A DNA stretch of 64,000 bases, from contig NZ_VSDO01000002.1 of NCBI RefSeq assembly GCF_008084145.1, positions 124,001 through 188,000 of the forward strand, given 5' to 3'. Under the pieces are notes generated by a model. The model was not told the DNA's origin. It searched no databases and worked only from the letters and a program-made list of their open reading frames with translations. Origin of the DNA: Paenibacillus faecis (GTDB lineage Bacteria > Bacillota > Bacilli > Paenibacillales > Paenibacillaceae). Shown here one piece after another: positions 8,198 to 17,708 of the stretch. The position numbers and the translations under genes were made by a program. Position 1 is the first letter of the stretch. Every line of letters starts with the position of its first letter.

Positions 8198-8390
8198 AAT
8201 TAAAGGGAATTCTTCCCGTTAATTTGGTGCGTATGCGGCCGCAGAGGAGAATTAACTGGAAAACCTCCCGTTAATTCTCCTGAAATTAGGTATATCGGCA
8301 ATAGGGCCGCGAAATAGATGGAGCTTTTCCAGCTAAATCCGATCGAAGAAGCAGGAGCGGTACATTAACAGGAAATTTTCCCGTTAATGG
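8198..8390. repeat. Family C four-hairpin intergenic element, copy 1
   Basis: Four imperfect hairpins at 8198-8224, 8246-8280, 8311-8339 and 8363-8389, with inner sequences such as CTGGAAAACCTCCCG and GGAAATTTTCCC. The block aligns across ~190 bp with 46420-46610. In the second hairpin the outer arms are AATTAAC/GTTAATT here and AAATAGC/GCTATTT in the other copy, so both arms changed and pairing was kept. The block lies about 150 bp upstream of the LuxR-type regulator. The remaining bases to 8542 hold nothing I recognise. Confidence 0.8.
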
Positions 8391-8542
8391 TGTAGACCCC
8401 GACGGTGGGATCTTATATCTACAATTGCGGATGTTGGCAACGTAGTTCCGAATGCGGGGGTTCTTTTCGTGGTGGAGCGGATTTACGGGATGACGCGATT
8501 GAGATAGACTGGGGGCAATGAGTTTGAGGGGAAGTGATTCGA

Positions 8543-11215
8543 ATGATAGACCATCCGGTCGTTGAATCGGGAGATCCGGGGCAAGGAGGGACAACCGTCA
8601 GGCGCCATTGGCTCGATTTTATGATCGTGCCCTCGAAATTTGAGATTCCGGCTGTGCCCGAAGACTATGTGAAGCGTCCTCGTTTGGACAAGAGGCTGCA
8701 GGGCGCGCTTCATCGCCGCCTGACAGTCATCGAAGGGCCTCCCGGATCGGGAAAAACGACGCTGGTCAGCGGATGGAAGGAGGAGTCCGCGATCCGTCTC
8801 GCTTATATCGCGCTTGAAGAGGCGGATAACCATCTGCTCCGTTTTTGGCTGCAGCTCATTGCCGCCCTCGACCGGGCGATACCGGGTTTTGATGACGGGC
8901 TGACAAGCCGGTATATCGAACAGTTTATGCAGCAGCCTTCCCGCGCTTTGGCGGAATTAAACTCGACGTGCGCCAGGCAGGAGGGGCCCGTGGTATTAGT
9001 CCTGGACGGGTATCATTCTATTGAAATCGCAGAAATCCACGATATGGTGGCTGGCTGGATCCGAAGCTTGCCCGAGCCACTGCACATCATCATGATTACC
9101 CATGACGAACTGCCCCTCAACCTGCCCAAAAATTTGGTCTATCGCATAGGTTGGCCGGACTTGGCGTTCACGTTGGGTGAGACAAAACGGTTCTGTCAAA
9201 AACATCACCCCCCGCGCTTTTCCGGGGAGCGTGCCCTTATGCTCCAGGAGCAGACGGAGGGCTGGGCGCTTGGCCTGCGCATGCTGGGATGGACTCCAAG
9301 CTCGATCGGAGATGAAGGGAGGGCGACCCGAAACGCCTACGGAACCGGCTCCTGGGAGCGGCAGACCACGGTATGCGGACGCGTTCTGGAGCAGCTCCTG
9401 TCCAGACTGCCGCAGGAATCGATTTCGTTCCTTCTCCGTACAGCCGTACCGGAGCGCATCAACGAGTCCCTGAGCGGGGAGCTGACCGAAAGTTCGGAGC
9501 CGGGGAAGGTCCTGAACGAGCTGGAAAAAGAAAGGTTGTTCTTCCAACGAACCCGCGACGGTTCGGAGGTATGGTACAGATATCATCCGCTAATCGCCCG
9601 CAAGCTGCGCGACCTGCTGCAGGAACAGGACCGGGAGCTGTGGCGTTCCCTTCAGCGGAAAACGGGATTTTGGTTGGAGAACAACGGATTCCCAATGGAA
9701 GCGATGGAACACTATATCCGAGGCGGACACTACGACGAGGCGAGCCGGCTGCTCGAAGTGCTGTTCAATCAGTTTATTCTTCGGGAAGCTTGGACGCTCC
9801 GGCGCTTTTTTGCCAAAATCCCCGAGGAAACGATTCAAAAACGGCCCAAGCTGTATTTGTCGTCCCTCTTCTTTGCGGCCGGTGAACAGGATCCCGAACG
9901 GACATGGGAACAGCTGGATTCGATCGAGTGGAGAGTCACGTCGGGCCAAGGCGGGATGAACGACGCGCAAAAGGCTTACTCCATGCGGGTTATCAAGGTT
10001 ATGCGCGCCTATGTATGTATTTTTAAAAGGGATCTGCAAGGTCTTGTCCACCAACTGAACGACTATCTGGATCAAGGCTTTCCGCAGGAGGATGACATTT
10101 TCTCCTATATTGATTATCACGAACGTCATTTCTCCCGTTTAAGAAGTTTTCCGGGGGTCAAGGGCCGCTTGCTGCAGGCGGAGCGCTGTTTCGAACCGAT
10201 TATGAAGCGGTGGGAAAAAATTCGTTCCTACAATACCGCCTATTATGCGATCGGTTACGGAGAGCTGCTGTACGAGCGAAATCGGCTGCGGGAATCGGAA
10301 GTCTATGCGTCGCTCGCCCGCTCGATCGGGGAGGAATTGGGGAAGGCCGCCTTATTTGTTCCGGCGGCGATTTTACAAAGCCGGATCGCCTGGGTTAGGA
10401 AGCAGGGGGAGAGGGCGCAGCGGCATCTGCGGGAAGTTCGGTCATGTCTCCATGGCAGGGAAGCGCAGGAATGGGCTTCTGTGTTAAAGGCTTGCGAAAC
10501 CAAGCTCCATTTGATGTCCGCCGAGGGGGACCCGAAGGCCGGTCCACACTATCTGGCGGCCTATCCCGATCCCCTTGCGGAAGGGAGCGGCAGTAATGAA
10601 TTGCTGGGCTCGCTGGTGCGGGCACGGGCGCTGATCCTTGCGGACCGGACAGAGGAGGCGCGGATTTTGCTGAAAACCATCCAGAAATGCGCCGCGGCGC
10701 GCGGGCTGTTGATGGAGCAGTTGGAGGCGTGCGTTCTTCTGGCTCTGATGTACGATCAACAGGGCAAAAGCAGCCTGGCCGCGAGAACCTTCGGCAAAGC
10801 GGTCCAGCTTTCGGCGGGAGACGGACATCTCCGGACCTATTTGGATGAAGGGGAGCCGCTGCGAAATATTGCCTATCGTTATCGTGAGTCGAGGCAGGCT
10901 TACAAAATGGAGGAGAGGCAAGTTTCCGTCCGGTATATCGACCAAATCCTGTTTGCGTTTGAAGCGCAGGAGGCGGGGCGTCACGGGGAGAAAGCGGCCG
11001 GTCGCAATCCGCTGAGCGAGATGGAGCGGCGGGTTTTACTGGGCGCCTCGAAAAGATGGACCAGCAAGGAGATCGCCATTTTCTTGGGGGTAAGTACCGG
11101 GACGGTGCATACGTATATTCAAAGGATATTTTCCAAGCTGGAGGTAAACAAACGGAAGGATGCGGTTTTAAAAGCATACCGGGCGGGGTGGCTCGACGTA
11201 GATGCGGAGCCATAA
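8543..11215 (+). CDS. MalT-like ATP-dependent LuxR family regulator
   Basis: 890 residues from the ATG at 8543, which is 11 bp after GAGGGG; an in-frame GTG at 8534 sits too close to that site. The N-terminus resembles MalT (KFEIPAVPEDYVKRPRL, then Walker A GPPGSGKT at about 65-72 and VVLVLDGYHS as Walker B). A long helical TPR-like region follows. The C-terminal LuxR-type helix-turn-helix (LSEMERRVLLGASKRWTSKE onward) occupies about the last 65 residues. Such STAND-type proteins oligomerise with ATP and an inducer, then activate promoters. The next gene, for the SLH surface protein, is a possible target. A strong terminator follows. Confidence 0.92.
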   Translation: MIDHPVVESGDPGQGGTTVRRHWLDFMIVPSKFEIPAVPEDYVKRPRLDKRLQGALHRRLTVIEGPPGSGKTTLVSGWKEESAIRLAYIALEEADNHLLRFWLQLIAALDRAIPGFDDGLTSRYIEQFMQQPSRALAELNSTCARQEGPVVLVLDGYHSIEIAEIHDMVAGWIRSLPEPLHIIMITHDELPLNLPKNLVYRIGWPDLAFTLGETKRFCQKHHPPRFSGERALMLQEQTEGWALGLRMLGWTPSSIGDEGRATRNAYGTGSWERQTTVCGRVLEQLLSRLPQESISFLLRTAVPERINESLSGELTESSEPGKVLNELEKERLFFQRTRDGSEVWYRYHPLIARKLRDLLQEQDRELWRSLQRKTGFWLENNGFPMEAMEHYIRGGHYDEASRLLEVLFNQFILREAWTLRRFFAKIPEETIQKRPKLYLSSLFFAAGEQDPERTWEQLDSIEWRVTSGQGGMNDAQKAYSMRVIKVMRAYVCIFKRDLQGLVHQLNDYLDQGFPQEDDIFSYIDYHERHFSRLRSFPGVKGRLLQAERCFEPIMKRWEKIRSYNTAYYAIGYGELLYERNRLRESEVYASLARSIGEELGKAALFVPAAILQSRIAWVRKQGERAQRHLREVRSCLHGREAQEWASVLKACETKLHLMSAEGDPKAGPHYLAAYPDPLAEGSGSNELLGSLVRARALILADRTEEARILLKTIQKCAAARGLLMEQLEACVLLALMYDQQGKSSLAARTFGKAVQLSAGDGHLRTYLDEGEPLRNIAYRYRESRQAYKMEERQVSVRYIDQILFAFEAQEAGRHGEKAAGRNPLSEMERRVLLGASKRWTSKEIAIFLGVSTGTVHTYIQRIFSKLEVNKRKDAVLKAYRAGWLDVDAEP

Positions 11216-11234
11216 AGGTGAGCGATTACTCCCG

Positions 11235-11306
11235 AAAATATAGACAAACTCCTGAAATGAAGCACTGAAAAGCGGAGTGTTGTCTATATTTTTAGGGGGT
11301 TTTTTT
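11235..11306 (+). terminator. Rho-independent terminator
   Basis: AAAATATAGACAA plus ACTCC (11235-11252) pairs with GGAGTG plus TTGTCTATATTTT (11274-11293), followed by a G-run and seven T. It separates the regulator from the surface-protein gene. Confidence 0.85.
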
Positions 11307-11381
11307 GTGGATTAAAACTATTAAACTTTACTATAAACTCGACAAAAAGAGGAGGAGATCGATTTTAAAAGGAGAGATCGT

Positions 11382-14300
11382 ATGAAGCGCCTGCTTGTGA
11401 GCATGATTTTAACGGGATTCGCCGTATTCCTATGGTTCAGTCTGAATCCCGGTCCCGGAGGAACGGCGCTGGCCTTTTCCGATACGGATAAGCACTGGGC
11501 CCGGCAGGAAATTCAGGAGTGGGTATCCGGAGGGCGGATCAAAGGGTATCCCGATCAAACGTTTCGGCCGGACCGGAGACTTACAAGAGCGGAAGCCGCG
11601 GCGCTGATTAACCGGGCGCTGGGTATTCCCGAAGGGCACGAAGCGGAAACCGCGGCGTTCCCCGACATGGTTAAAGGCCGCTGGGATTGGGGTCCCCTTA
11701 CGGCGGCGGTTGCCTCAGGATACATGCATGGCTATGCCGACGGCACGATGGGGGCGGACCGGCCGGTAAGCCGCCAGGAAATGGCCGTCATGCTGACGAG
11801 ACTGGTACGTTATGACAAGGATGAAGCGGGGATGCCCCCGTCCTTTACGGATCCGCTTCCGGGCTGGAGCCGGGAAGCGGTTGGGGCGGCCGCGGCGGCG
11901 GGCTGGATGCAGGGGTATCCGGACGGCAGCTTTAAAGCCGAGCGACCGCTTACCCGTGCGGAGGCCGTTGTGATTTTGGGCCGTTTTATGCAAGCCGAAG
12001 GGAAGGCGAACGACGAGGGCGAGGTTCGCTATGCAAGAAGCGGAACCTACGGGCCCGAGGCAGGCCGGCGCGTCATCGAAGGCAATGTGACCGTGGCCGC
12101 GGACGCAATAACCTTGCGGAATGTAACGGTCGCCGGCGATTTGACGTTGACGGAGGGCGTAGGCGACGGAGATGTCTTGCTTCGGGGCGTGGTGGTGAAG
12201 GGCAAGCTTAGCGTGCAAGGCGGCGGGGAAAACACGATCCGCCTCCAGGATACGGAAATCCGCGAACTGGATGTCCATAAGAAAGTGGGGACTCCGGTGC
12301 GCCTTGCGGCAGAGGGAAGCACCATCGTAGAGGAGACATTGCTTCATACCTCCGCCGTTTTGGAGGATGAGGAACTTAGAGAAGGCTCCGGATTCAGGCG
12401 AGTTGGGATCGCGGAGGAAATGAAGGCGGACGGCCTGATCCGGCTGCGCGGTGATTTCGCTGCGCTCACCGTGCGATCCGGCGAAGTCCGAATACAGCTG
12501 GAGCGGGGCGCCATCGGCCGACTGGACCTTCCGGAAGGCTCGCGAAACCGGGATATCTGGCTTGCCGAAGGGGCGCGGGTCGAAGAGGCGATCATCGCGG
12601 GTCCGGCCGTATTTCGCGGTCAAGGCGTGATCGCTTATGCCGAAATCCGCACCTCCGGCGTCCGTTTTGAGCGGAACCCGGATCGGGTAAGCTGTCCGTC
12701 CGGAATAAGCCATGCGCTATGCGGAACCCATGCGGGAATACCAACGTCCACTTCTTCCGATTCTTACGGCGGAGGAACTTCAGGAGGCGGGGAACAGCCG
12801 GCGGCAAGCGTCACCGCGCTGGTCTACGAGCCTCGGCAGGTCGTGCTGTCGGCCCCCGGAGGCCGTCTCCAGTTGAAGCTGGAGGCGAAGTGGAGCGACG
12901 GCCGGTCAACGGATGCGACTCTTGCGGCGGAATGGTCGACGGATGATCCCGCGATTGCCGCAGTGAGCAAAAGCGGGCTCGTTACGGAGGCAGGGGAAGG
13001 ACACACATTCATTTCGGCGGCTTATATGGGCCATTCTGTCCGGATTCCCGTGGACGTGGTCTACCGCTCGACGCCGCCTGAATCGACCGTAACGGAGTTG
13101 GTGTACAGACCGGAATCCGTTCGGCTCACATCGCTTGGGGAGCGTGTACAGCTGGAACTGTCGGCCAAATGGAGCGACGGGTCGGTTGAAGACATCGCCG
13201 GCAAGGCACATTGGCGCTCGCTGGATCCGCATGTGGCCGCCGTCAGCGACAGCGGTCTGATTGAGGCCGCCGGAGAAGGCGTGGCACGGATTGAAGCCGA
13301 GTATGAAGGGATAGCCGTGAACATTCCGGTACATGTAGTGTTATCTGATACCGTTCTGGACGCGGCGACGGTAATGGCTTCGATAAGCAGTGCCGACCCA
13401 CTGGTCGGGTCGGACAACGCGCTGGTGCTGACTGTTAAACGGTCGGATGGAAGTGTGGATACCGGTTTTAATGGAAAGAAGAAAGCGTTTTTGAGCCTGA
13501 GCGGACCTACAAACGGTTCTATATACGGCTACGGTGTCTGGAATAAGGAACAGATGACGGAACGGATCCACGAAACCGAGATTACTTTTGTGGACGGCGT
13601 TTCAAACACCAATCTCGTATTGTTTAAAGCCGACCCCCACACGATTACTGTTAAGGTTGAAGATGTGAAAGTTCCTGAGGCAAGTGTGATGGTTAGACCA
13701 ACTCCGGAACAAGCGGCTCGGGTTGTCGTAAGCGAATTGTATGCGAGCGGAACGGCGAAATCGGGCAAAATGTTTTTGAACCTCGTAGTCGATTTGTTGG
13801 ATCCCTATGACAACATAGCTTCGCATACAAACAAGAAAGTGCGGGTGTCCGTTAAAAACACCGGAGAGAGCAGCCCCGATTTGATTGGAACCCAAGAAGT
13901 CCTTTCCATCCATGGACAGGCGGTCTTCAGCGATTTATACGGACGGGGAACCGGGCGGTTCATTCTTAACATTACGGCGGAAGGTTTACCAGCCTATGAG
14001 ACATACCCGATTACCATCCAAGCTCCATTCCAGGGAAAGGGGACCGACACCGATCCCTACCTGGTTGATTCGGCACAACTGCTGGATGAAGTCCGTTATT
14101 ATCCAGAGGCTTCATTTCGACAGACCCGCGATATCGACTTATCGGTCTACTCCGCGGAAGAAGGATGGGCGCCGATCGGGAAGGGGCTATTGTACGAAAC
14201 GCTGACGTATGACTCGTTTACGGGATCCTACGATGGAGGCGGTTTCGCCATACATCACTTGACGATCCAGACTCAACGCGGCTGGATTGGATTATTTGGC

Positions 14301-16418
14301 CATACCCGAAATGCCGAACTGAAGAATATCCATTTAAAAGATCTGCGCATGGAAGGAACTTTTTATGCCGGCGGTTTGGTCGGCGAGGCGTGGGAGAGCC
14401 GCATCACGGACAGCAGTGTGGAGGGAACGATCCGCGGGACCTCGTGTTTTGGTGGACTGAGCGGTTACGCCCGCGAAACCGTGGTTGCACGCTCCTCTGC
14501 GAAGGTGCAACTAACGGCGATTCAGGCATCTTCGGACGTCAGACTGACGATCGTAGGGTATATCGGGGGCCTGTCGGGGGGGATGGAATACGGTACGGTT
14601 ACCGACTCCTTCGCAACGGGTACCATAACTACCGATGACGAAGCGTATGATGTCGGGGTCGGCGGGCTGTTCGGATTCTTTGCCGGAGAAAGTATCAATT
14701 ACAAAGGAACGCTGGACCGGTCTTATGCCGAAGTCGATATCCGCATGAAGCGGGGGACCCGGGTCGGCGGACTGGTTGGAGCAACCTATGGAAGTTCGCT
14801 CACCGATACCTATGCTAAAGGTCGCATAGAAGTCGACTCACCGTTATCCCGGGATGGAGTAGGCGGGCTGATCGGCCGGCAGGAAAACGGTTTTACCCGA
14901 AATTCCTACGCTGCCGTACAACTGACGACAGACCCGACGGAAAATACCGGAGGTCTCGTCGGTCTCTCCTTAGGCTACTCGGACTACACGGCCTCCTTTT
15001 ACGACAGCGGAGTTTCCGGCCGGTCCGACACCGGAAAAGGTATCCCGCTGAATACGGCAAATATGCGGAAGCCGGCCAATTATAAGGGTTGGGACTTTCC
15101 CGGCACCTGGTCGATGACGGAGGGATGCGGGTATCCCTATTTATCCTGGCAGAAGGAAGTCTCTGCCTCGGACTGCTTTCAGGTTAAGCTGTTGGAGGAA
15201 GGAACAAAGACGCATGGAAAAATATTTCAGTTGTTGATTACCGGGGCCAAGGACGCTGCCGGGTTGCCCTTAAACGGGGCTCACCAGGTGGAGGTCTTCT
15301 TGAGCTCCATTCCTTACACTCCGATTCTGTCCAGTCAAGCCGAACCCTTTGAGGAGGGGGAGCGCAAGGTCAGCTTGGCCGTACATGAATCCGGCAAAGT
15401 TTCTCTTGTCGTTAAAATCCTCCATGTAGATGGATACCGCACCTTGGATGTCGAACTTGGCCCGCATCCTTTCGATGGGGGAAAGGGGACAAAAAGCGAT
15501 CCGTTTTTGATCAGCACCGCCGAGCAGCTTGATATGGTTCGGGATTTTACAAGATCCCACTTTAAAATGACCGCCGACATTGACCTGGATGCGCCGCCTT
15601 ATGCCACTGGTGCAGGATGGAGGCCTATTGGAACCAGAGCCCAACCTGTTTATGGCAGCCTGGATGGAGACGGCCATACGATCCATGGTTTAACGATTCG
15701 CAATACGAATCAGGCTCCCGCGGGCTTGTTCGGCATCCTCCAGGGAGCGGAGATTCGCAACCTTCATTTGACAGGCGTGGATATTACGTCGTCCGCCCCG
15801 GAGGTAGGGGGTCTGGCAGGGATTTTGTATTACGGTCATATTGAAAATGTATCCGTTCAGGGAGCCATTGCTTCTGCGGCACAATCTGTTGGCGGCTTAA
15901 GCGGAGTGATGTATGGTAGTGCCAAAAACGTCGCCATCGATGCGGAAGTATCGGGGAGCTACTGGGTTGGCGGTGTAAGCGGAGTTCTTAAAGCGGCCAG
16001 GAGGATCGAAAACGCCTCCGTAAAAGGAAGCGTCACAGCTACTTCGGGGCTAGCGGGAGGGATTGCCGGCAGCGCGGAGACGAACAGTGTCATCCTAAAC
16101 TCCTATGCTTTGGCCAAAGTGACGGCCCCGAACAAAGTTGGGGGAATTGTCGGCGGTTCCCTCGGTACGATCCAAAAGTGTTATGCGGCCGGATGGATTC
16201 AGGGAAATTCTAAAACAGGCGGCATTTCCGGCAGCGAGGGCTTGATTACCGATAGTTATTATGACAGTGAGTCAACCCGTGTGATCGGCGGTGGCGGCGA
16301 GCCGAAAACGACGGAAGAAATGAAGCGACAGGCGACTTTTGCAAACTGGGATTTTATCCAAGTGTGGGAAATCAAGGAGGGAGTCGACTACCCGACATTA
16401 AGACGGCCCCATCCTTGA
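11382..16418 (+). CDS. S-layer homology surface protein with Big2-like and GLUG repeats
   Basis: 1678 residues with a signal peptide (about 1-31). Three SLH domains (about 32-80, 92-140, 153-203; motifs GYPDQTFRPDRRLTRAEA, GYADGTMGADRPVSRQEM, GYPDGSFKAERPLTRAEA) anchor it to pyruvylated wall polymer. A beta-rich region with short parallel-strand repeats (about 215-440) is followed by a Ser/Thr/Gly linker, two Big2-like domains (about 482-565 and 574-655) and two blocks of GLUG-type repeats (GLFG...NLHL...GGLVG), which form a right-handed beta-solenoid. It starts after AAAAGGAG. It is probably an exported adhesin or glycan-binding scaffold. The two GLUG blocks each begin with a phrase like GKGTDTDPYLVDSAQLLDEV, suggesting internal duplication. 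Confidence 0.92.
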   Translation: MKRLLVSMILTGFAVFLWFSLNPGPGGTALAFSDTDKHWARQEIQEWVSGGRIKGYPDQTFRPDRRLTRAEAAALINRALGIPEGHEAETAAFPDMVKGRWDWGPLTAAVASGYMHGYADGTMGADRPVSRQEMAVMLTRLVRYDKDEAGMPPSFTDPLPGWSREAVGAAAAAGWMQGYPDGSFKAERPLTRAEAVVILGRFMQAEGKANDEGEVRYARSGTYGPEAGRRVIEGNVTVAADAITLRNVTVAGDLTLTEGVGDGDVLLRGVVVKGKLSVQGGGENTIRLQDTEIRELDVHKKVGTPVRLAAEGSTIVEETLLHTSAVLEDEELREGSGFRRVGIAEEMKADGLIRLRGDFAALTVRSGEVRIQLERGAIGRLDLPEGSRNRDIWLAEGARVEEAIIAGPAVFRGQGVIAYAEIRTSGVRFERNPDRVSCPSGISHALCGTHAGIPTSTSSDSYGGGTSGGGEQPAASVTALVYEPRQVVLSAPGGRLQLKLEAKWSDGRSTDATLAAEWSTDDPAIAAVSKSGLVTEAGEGHTFISAAYMGHSVRIPVDVVYRSTPPESTVTELVYRPESVRLTSLGERVQLELSAKWSDGSVEDIAGKAHWRSLDPHVAAVSDSGLIEAAGEGVARIEAEYEGIAVNIPVHVVLSDTVLDAATVMASISSADPLVGSDNALVLTVKRSDGSVDTGFNGKKKAFLSLSGPTNGSIYGYGVWNKEQMTERIHETEITFVDGVSNTNLVLFKADPHTITVKVEDVKVPEASVMVRPTPEQAARVVVSELYASGTAKSGKMFLNLVVDLLDPYDNIASHTNKKVRVSVKNTGESSPDLIGTQEVLSIHGQAVFSDLYGRGTGRFILNITAEGLPAYETYPITIQAPFQGKGTDTDPYLVDSAQLLDEVRYYPEASFRQTRDIDLSVYSAEEGWAPIGKGLLYETLTYDSFTGSYDGGGFAIHHLTIQTQRGWIGLFGHTRNAELKNIHLKDLRMEGTFYAGGLVGEAWESRITDSSVEGTIRGTSCFGGLSGYARETVVARSSAKVQLTAIQASSDVRLTIVGYIGGLSGGMEYGTVTDSFATGTITTDDEAYDVGVGGLFGFFAGESINYKGTLDRSYAEVDIRMKRGTRVGGLVGATYGSSLTDTYAKGRIEVDSPLSRDGVGGLIGRQENGFTRNSYAAVQLTTDPTENTGGLVGLSLGYSDYTASFYDSGVSGRSDTGKGIPLNTANMRKPANYKGWDFPGTWSMTEGCGYPYLSWQKEVSASDCFQVKLLEEGTKTHGKIFQLLITGAKDAAGLPLNGAHQVEVFLSSIPYTPILSSQAEPFEEGERKVSLAVHESGKVSLVVKILHVDGYRTLDVELGPHPFDGGKGTKSDPFLISTAEQLDMVRDFTRSHFKMTADIDLDAPPYATGAGWRPIGTRAQPVYGSLDGDGHTIHGLTIRNTNQAPAGLFGILQGAEIRNLHLTGVDITSSAPEVGGLAGILYYGHIENVSVQGAIASAAQSVGGLSGVMYGSAKNVAIDAEVSGSYWVGGVSGVLKAARRIENASVKGSVTATSGLAGGIAGSAETNSVILNSYALAKVTAPNKVGGIVGGSLGTIQKCYAAGWIQGNSKTGGISGSEGLITDSYYDSESTRVIGGGGEPKTTEEMKRQATFANWDFIQVWEIKEGVDYPTLRRPHP

Positions 16419-16439
16419 CGTGCAGGTCAGTTAAACTTG

Positions 16440-16485
16440 AAGCGGCTTCGGCAGGGAAATTCCTTCCGGAGCCGCTTGTTTTTTT
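16440..16485 (+). terminator. Rho-independent terminator
   Basis: AAGCGGCTTCGG (16440-16451) pairs with CCGGAGCCGCTT (16466-16477), followed by G and seven T. It terminates the SLH protein gene. Confidence 0.93.
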
Positions 16486-16504
16486 GCAAGTGAAAAAATA
16501 AATT

Positions 16505-16555
16505 TGTCATAACATATTGACCATATTTTATATATATTATAATATATGTCATAAC
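16505..16555 (+). promoter_or_regulatory. Sigma-A-type promoter flanked by two palindromic operators
   Basis: TTGACC at 16517-16522 with TAATAT at 16540-16545 gives a 17-bp spacer; TATAAT at 16538-16543 would give 15 bp. Two identical TGTCATAACA sites, each an 8-of-10 palindrome, flank the promoter at 16505-16514 and 16547-16556, exactly 42 bp apart. The arrangement suits a repressor that loops or covers the promoter. The GntR/LacI-type regulator at 20463 is the obvious candidate. Confidence 0.6.
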
Positions 16556-16641
16556 AAAAATGTAAATTTTACCAAGTGTCGTTGCACGACAGAGTAAGGA
16601 GTTGGTCAGCGAATTTAAAAACCGATGCGGCTATTTAATTA

Positions 16642-16655
16642 TGACAGCGGTTACA
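16642..16655 (+). promoter_or_regulatory. Catabolite-responsive element (cre) candidate
   Basis: TGACAGCGGTTACA matches 13 of 14 positions of the Gram-positive cre consensus TGWAARCGNTWNCW. It lies about 100 bp downstream of the -10 box and 66 bp before the first permease gene, a position where CcpA would block transcription as a roadblock. Confidence 0.65.
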
Positions 16656-16720
16656 ATCTGAATCTTCATTCTATCCTTGCTTACCTCGATCACCTCTTGG
16701 GAAAGGAGCAGTGAATGTGA

Positions 16721-17680
16721 ATGCCGTTAAAGACCGTGCCCTCAACCGGCAAGCCTCATCCGTGGAGAATAAGAAAAACGGCAATCCGCGGTCAAGTTAG
16801 GCGCAACATCGCCTTGTACGTCATTATTTCCCCCGCCGTCCTCTACTTTGTTATTTGGCATTACCTCCCTATGTACGGGGTGCAAATCGCCTTCAAGGAC
16901 TTTATGCCCGCGCTCGGCATCAACGGCAGTCCATGGGTCGGTTTTGAGCATTTCGAACGTTTCTTCAACGCCTATTATTTCTGGAACATTCTGCGCAACA
17001 CGCTGGGCATCAGCGTCTACGGGCTCCTCATCGGCATCCCGGCCCCGATTATTCTGGCTCTTATGTTCAACGAACTCCGCTCGAAGGGGTTCCGGACGAT
17101 CGCTCAAACGATCTCCTATGCTCCGCATTTTATATCCGTCGTCGTCGCCGTCGGGATTCTGTTCTTTTTTATTTCTCCGAATCAAGGGGTTATTCATTCG
17201 TTAATGACGTGGTTTGGCGGTACCGGCCGAGATTTCCTGGCCGATCCCGGTTCGTTCTGGCATCTGTTCGTCTGGTCGGGACTTTGGCAAAGTATCGGTT
17301 GGTCCTCGCTTCTCTACACGGCCGCCATGTCCGGCATCCCGCCGGATCAGTATGAAGCGGCGTATATGGACGGGGCCAACAAGTTTCAGCGCATCTGGCA
17401 CGTCACTTTGCCGGGGATCCTGCCGACGATCGTTATTCTTTCCATCCTCAGCATCGGCGGAATCATGAATGTCGGCTTTGAAAAAGTGCTGCTCATGCAG
17501 TCGGATCTCAATCTGCAAACCTCGGAGGTCATTTCGACTTATATGTACAAGAGCGGGATTCTGAACGCCCAGTACAGTTTTTCCGCCGCGGTCGGCCTGT
17601 TCAACAATATCATCAATTTCATTCTGCTGATTTCCTTCAATGCCATCGCCAAACGGGCCGGTCAAACGAGCCTCTGGTAA
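16721..17680 (+). CDS. ABC sugar transporter permease, LplB type
   Basis: 319 residues with about six membrane segments. The opening SPAVLYFVIWHYLPMYGVQI is typical of LplB/YteP-type permeases. The cytoplasmic EAA loop is seen at YEAAYMDGANKFQRIWHVTLP, the contact site for the ATPase. AAAGGAG lies upstream; a TGA in frame just before the ATG fixes the start. It forms an operon with the second permease and the binding lipoprotein. No ATPase gene is nearby, as is usual for this transporter class, which borrows a shared MsmX-type ATPase. It probably imports an arabino- or xylo-oligosaccharide, inferred from the GH43 gene downstream. Confidence 0.92.
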   Translation: MPLKTVPSTGKPHPWRIRKTAIRGQVRRNIALYVIISPAVLYFVIWHYLPMYGVQIAFKDFMPALGINGSPWVGFEHFERFFNAYYFWNILRNTLGISVYGLLIGIPAPIILALMFNELRSKGFRTIAQTISYAPHFISVVVAVGILFFFISPNQGVIHSLMTWFGGTGRDFLADPGSFWHLFVWSGLWQSIGWSSLLYTAAMSGIPPDQYEAAYMDGANKFQRIWHVTLPGILPTIVILSILSIGGIMNVGFEKVLLMQSDLNLQTSEVISTYMYKSGILNAQYSFSAAVGLFNNIINFILLISFNAIAKRAGQTSLW

Positions 17681-17708
17681 TTCGCGCGAGATCGGGAGGG
17701 TTGTGTAG

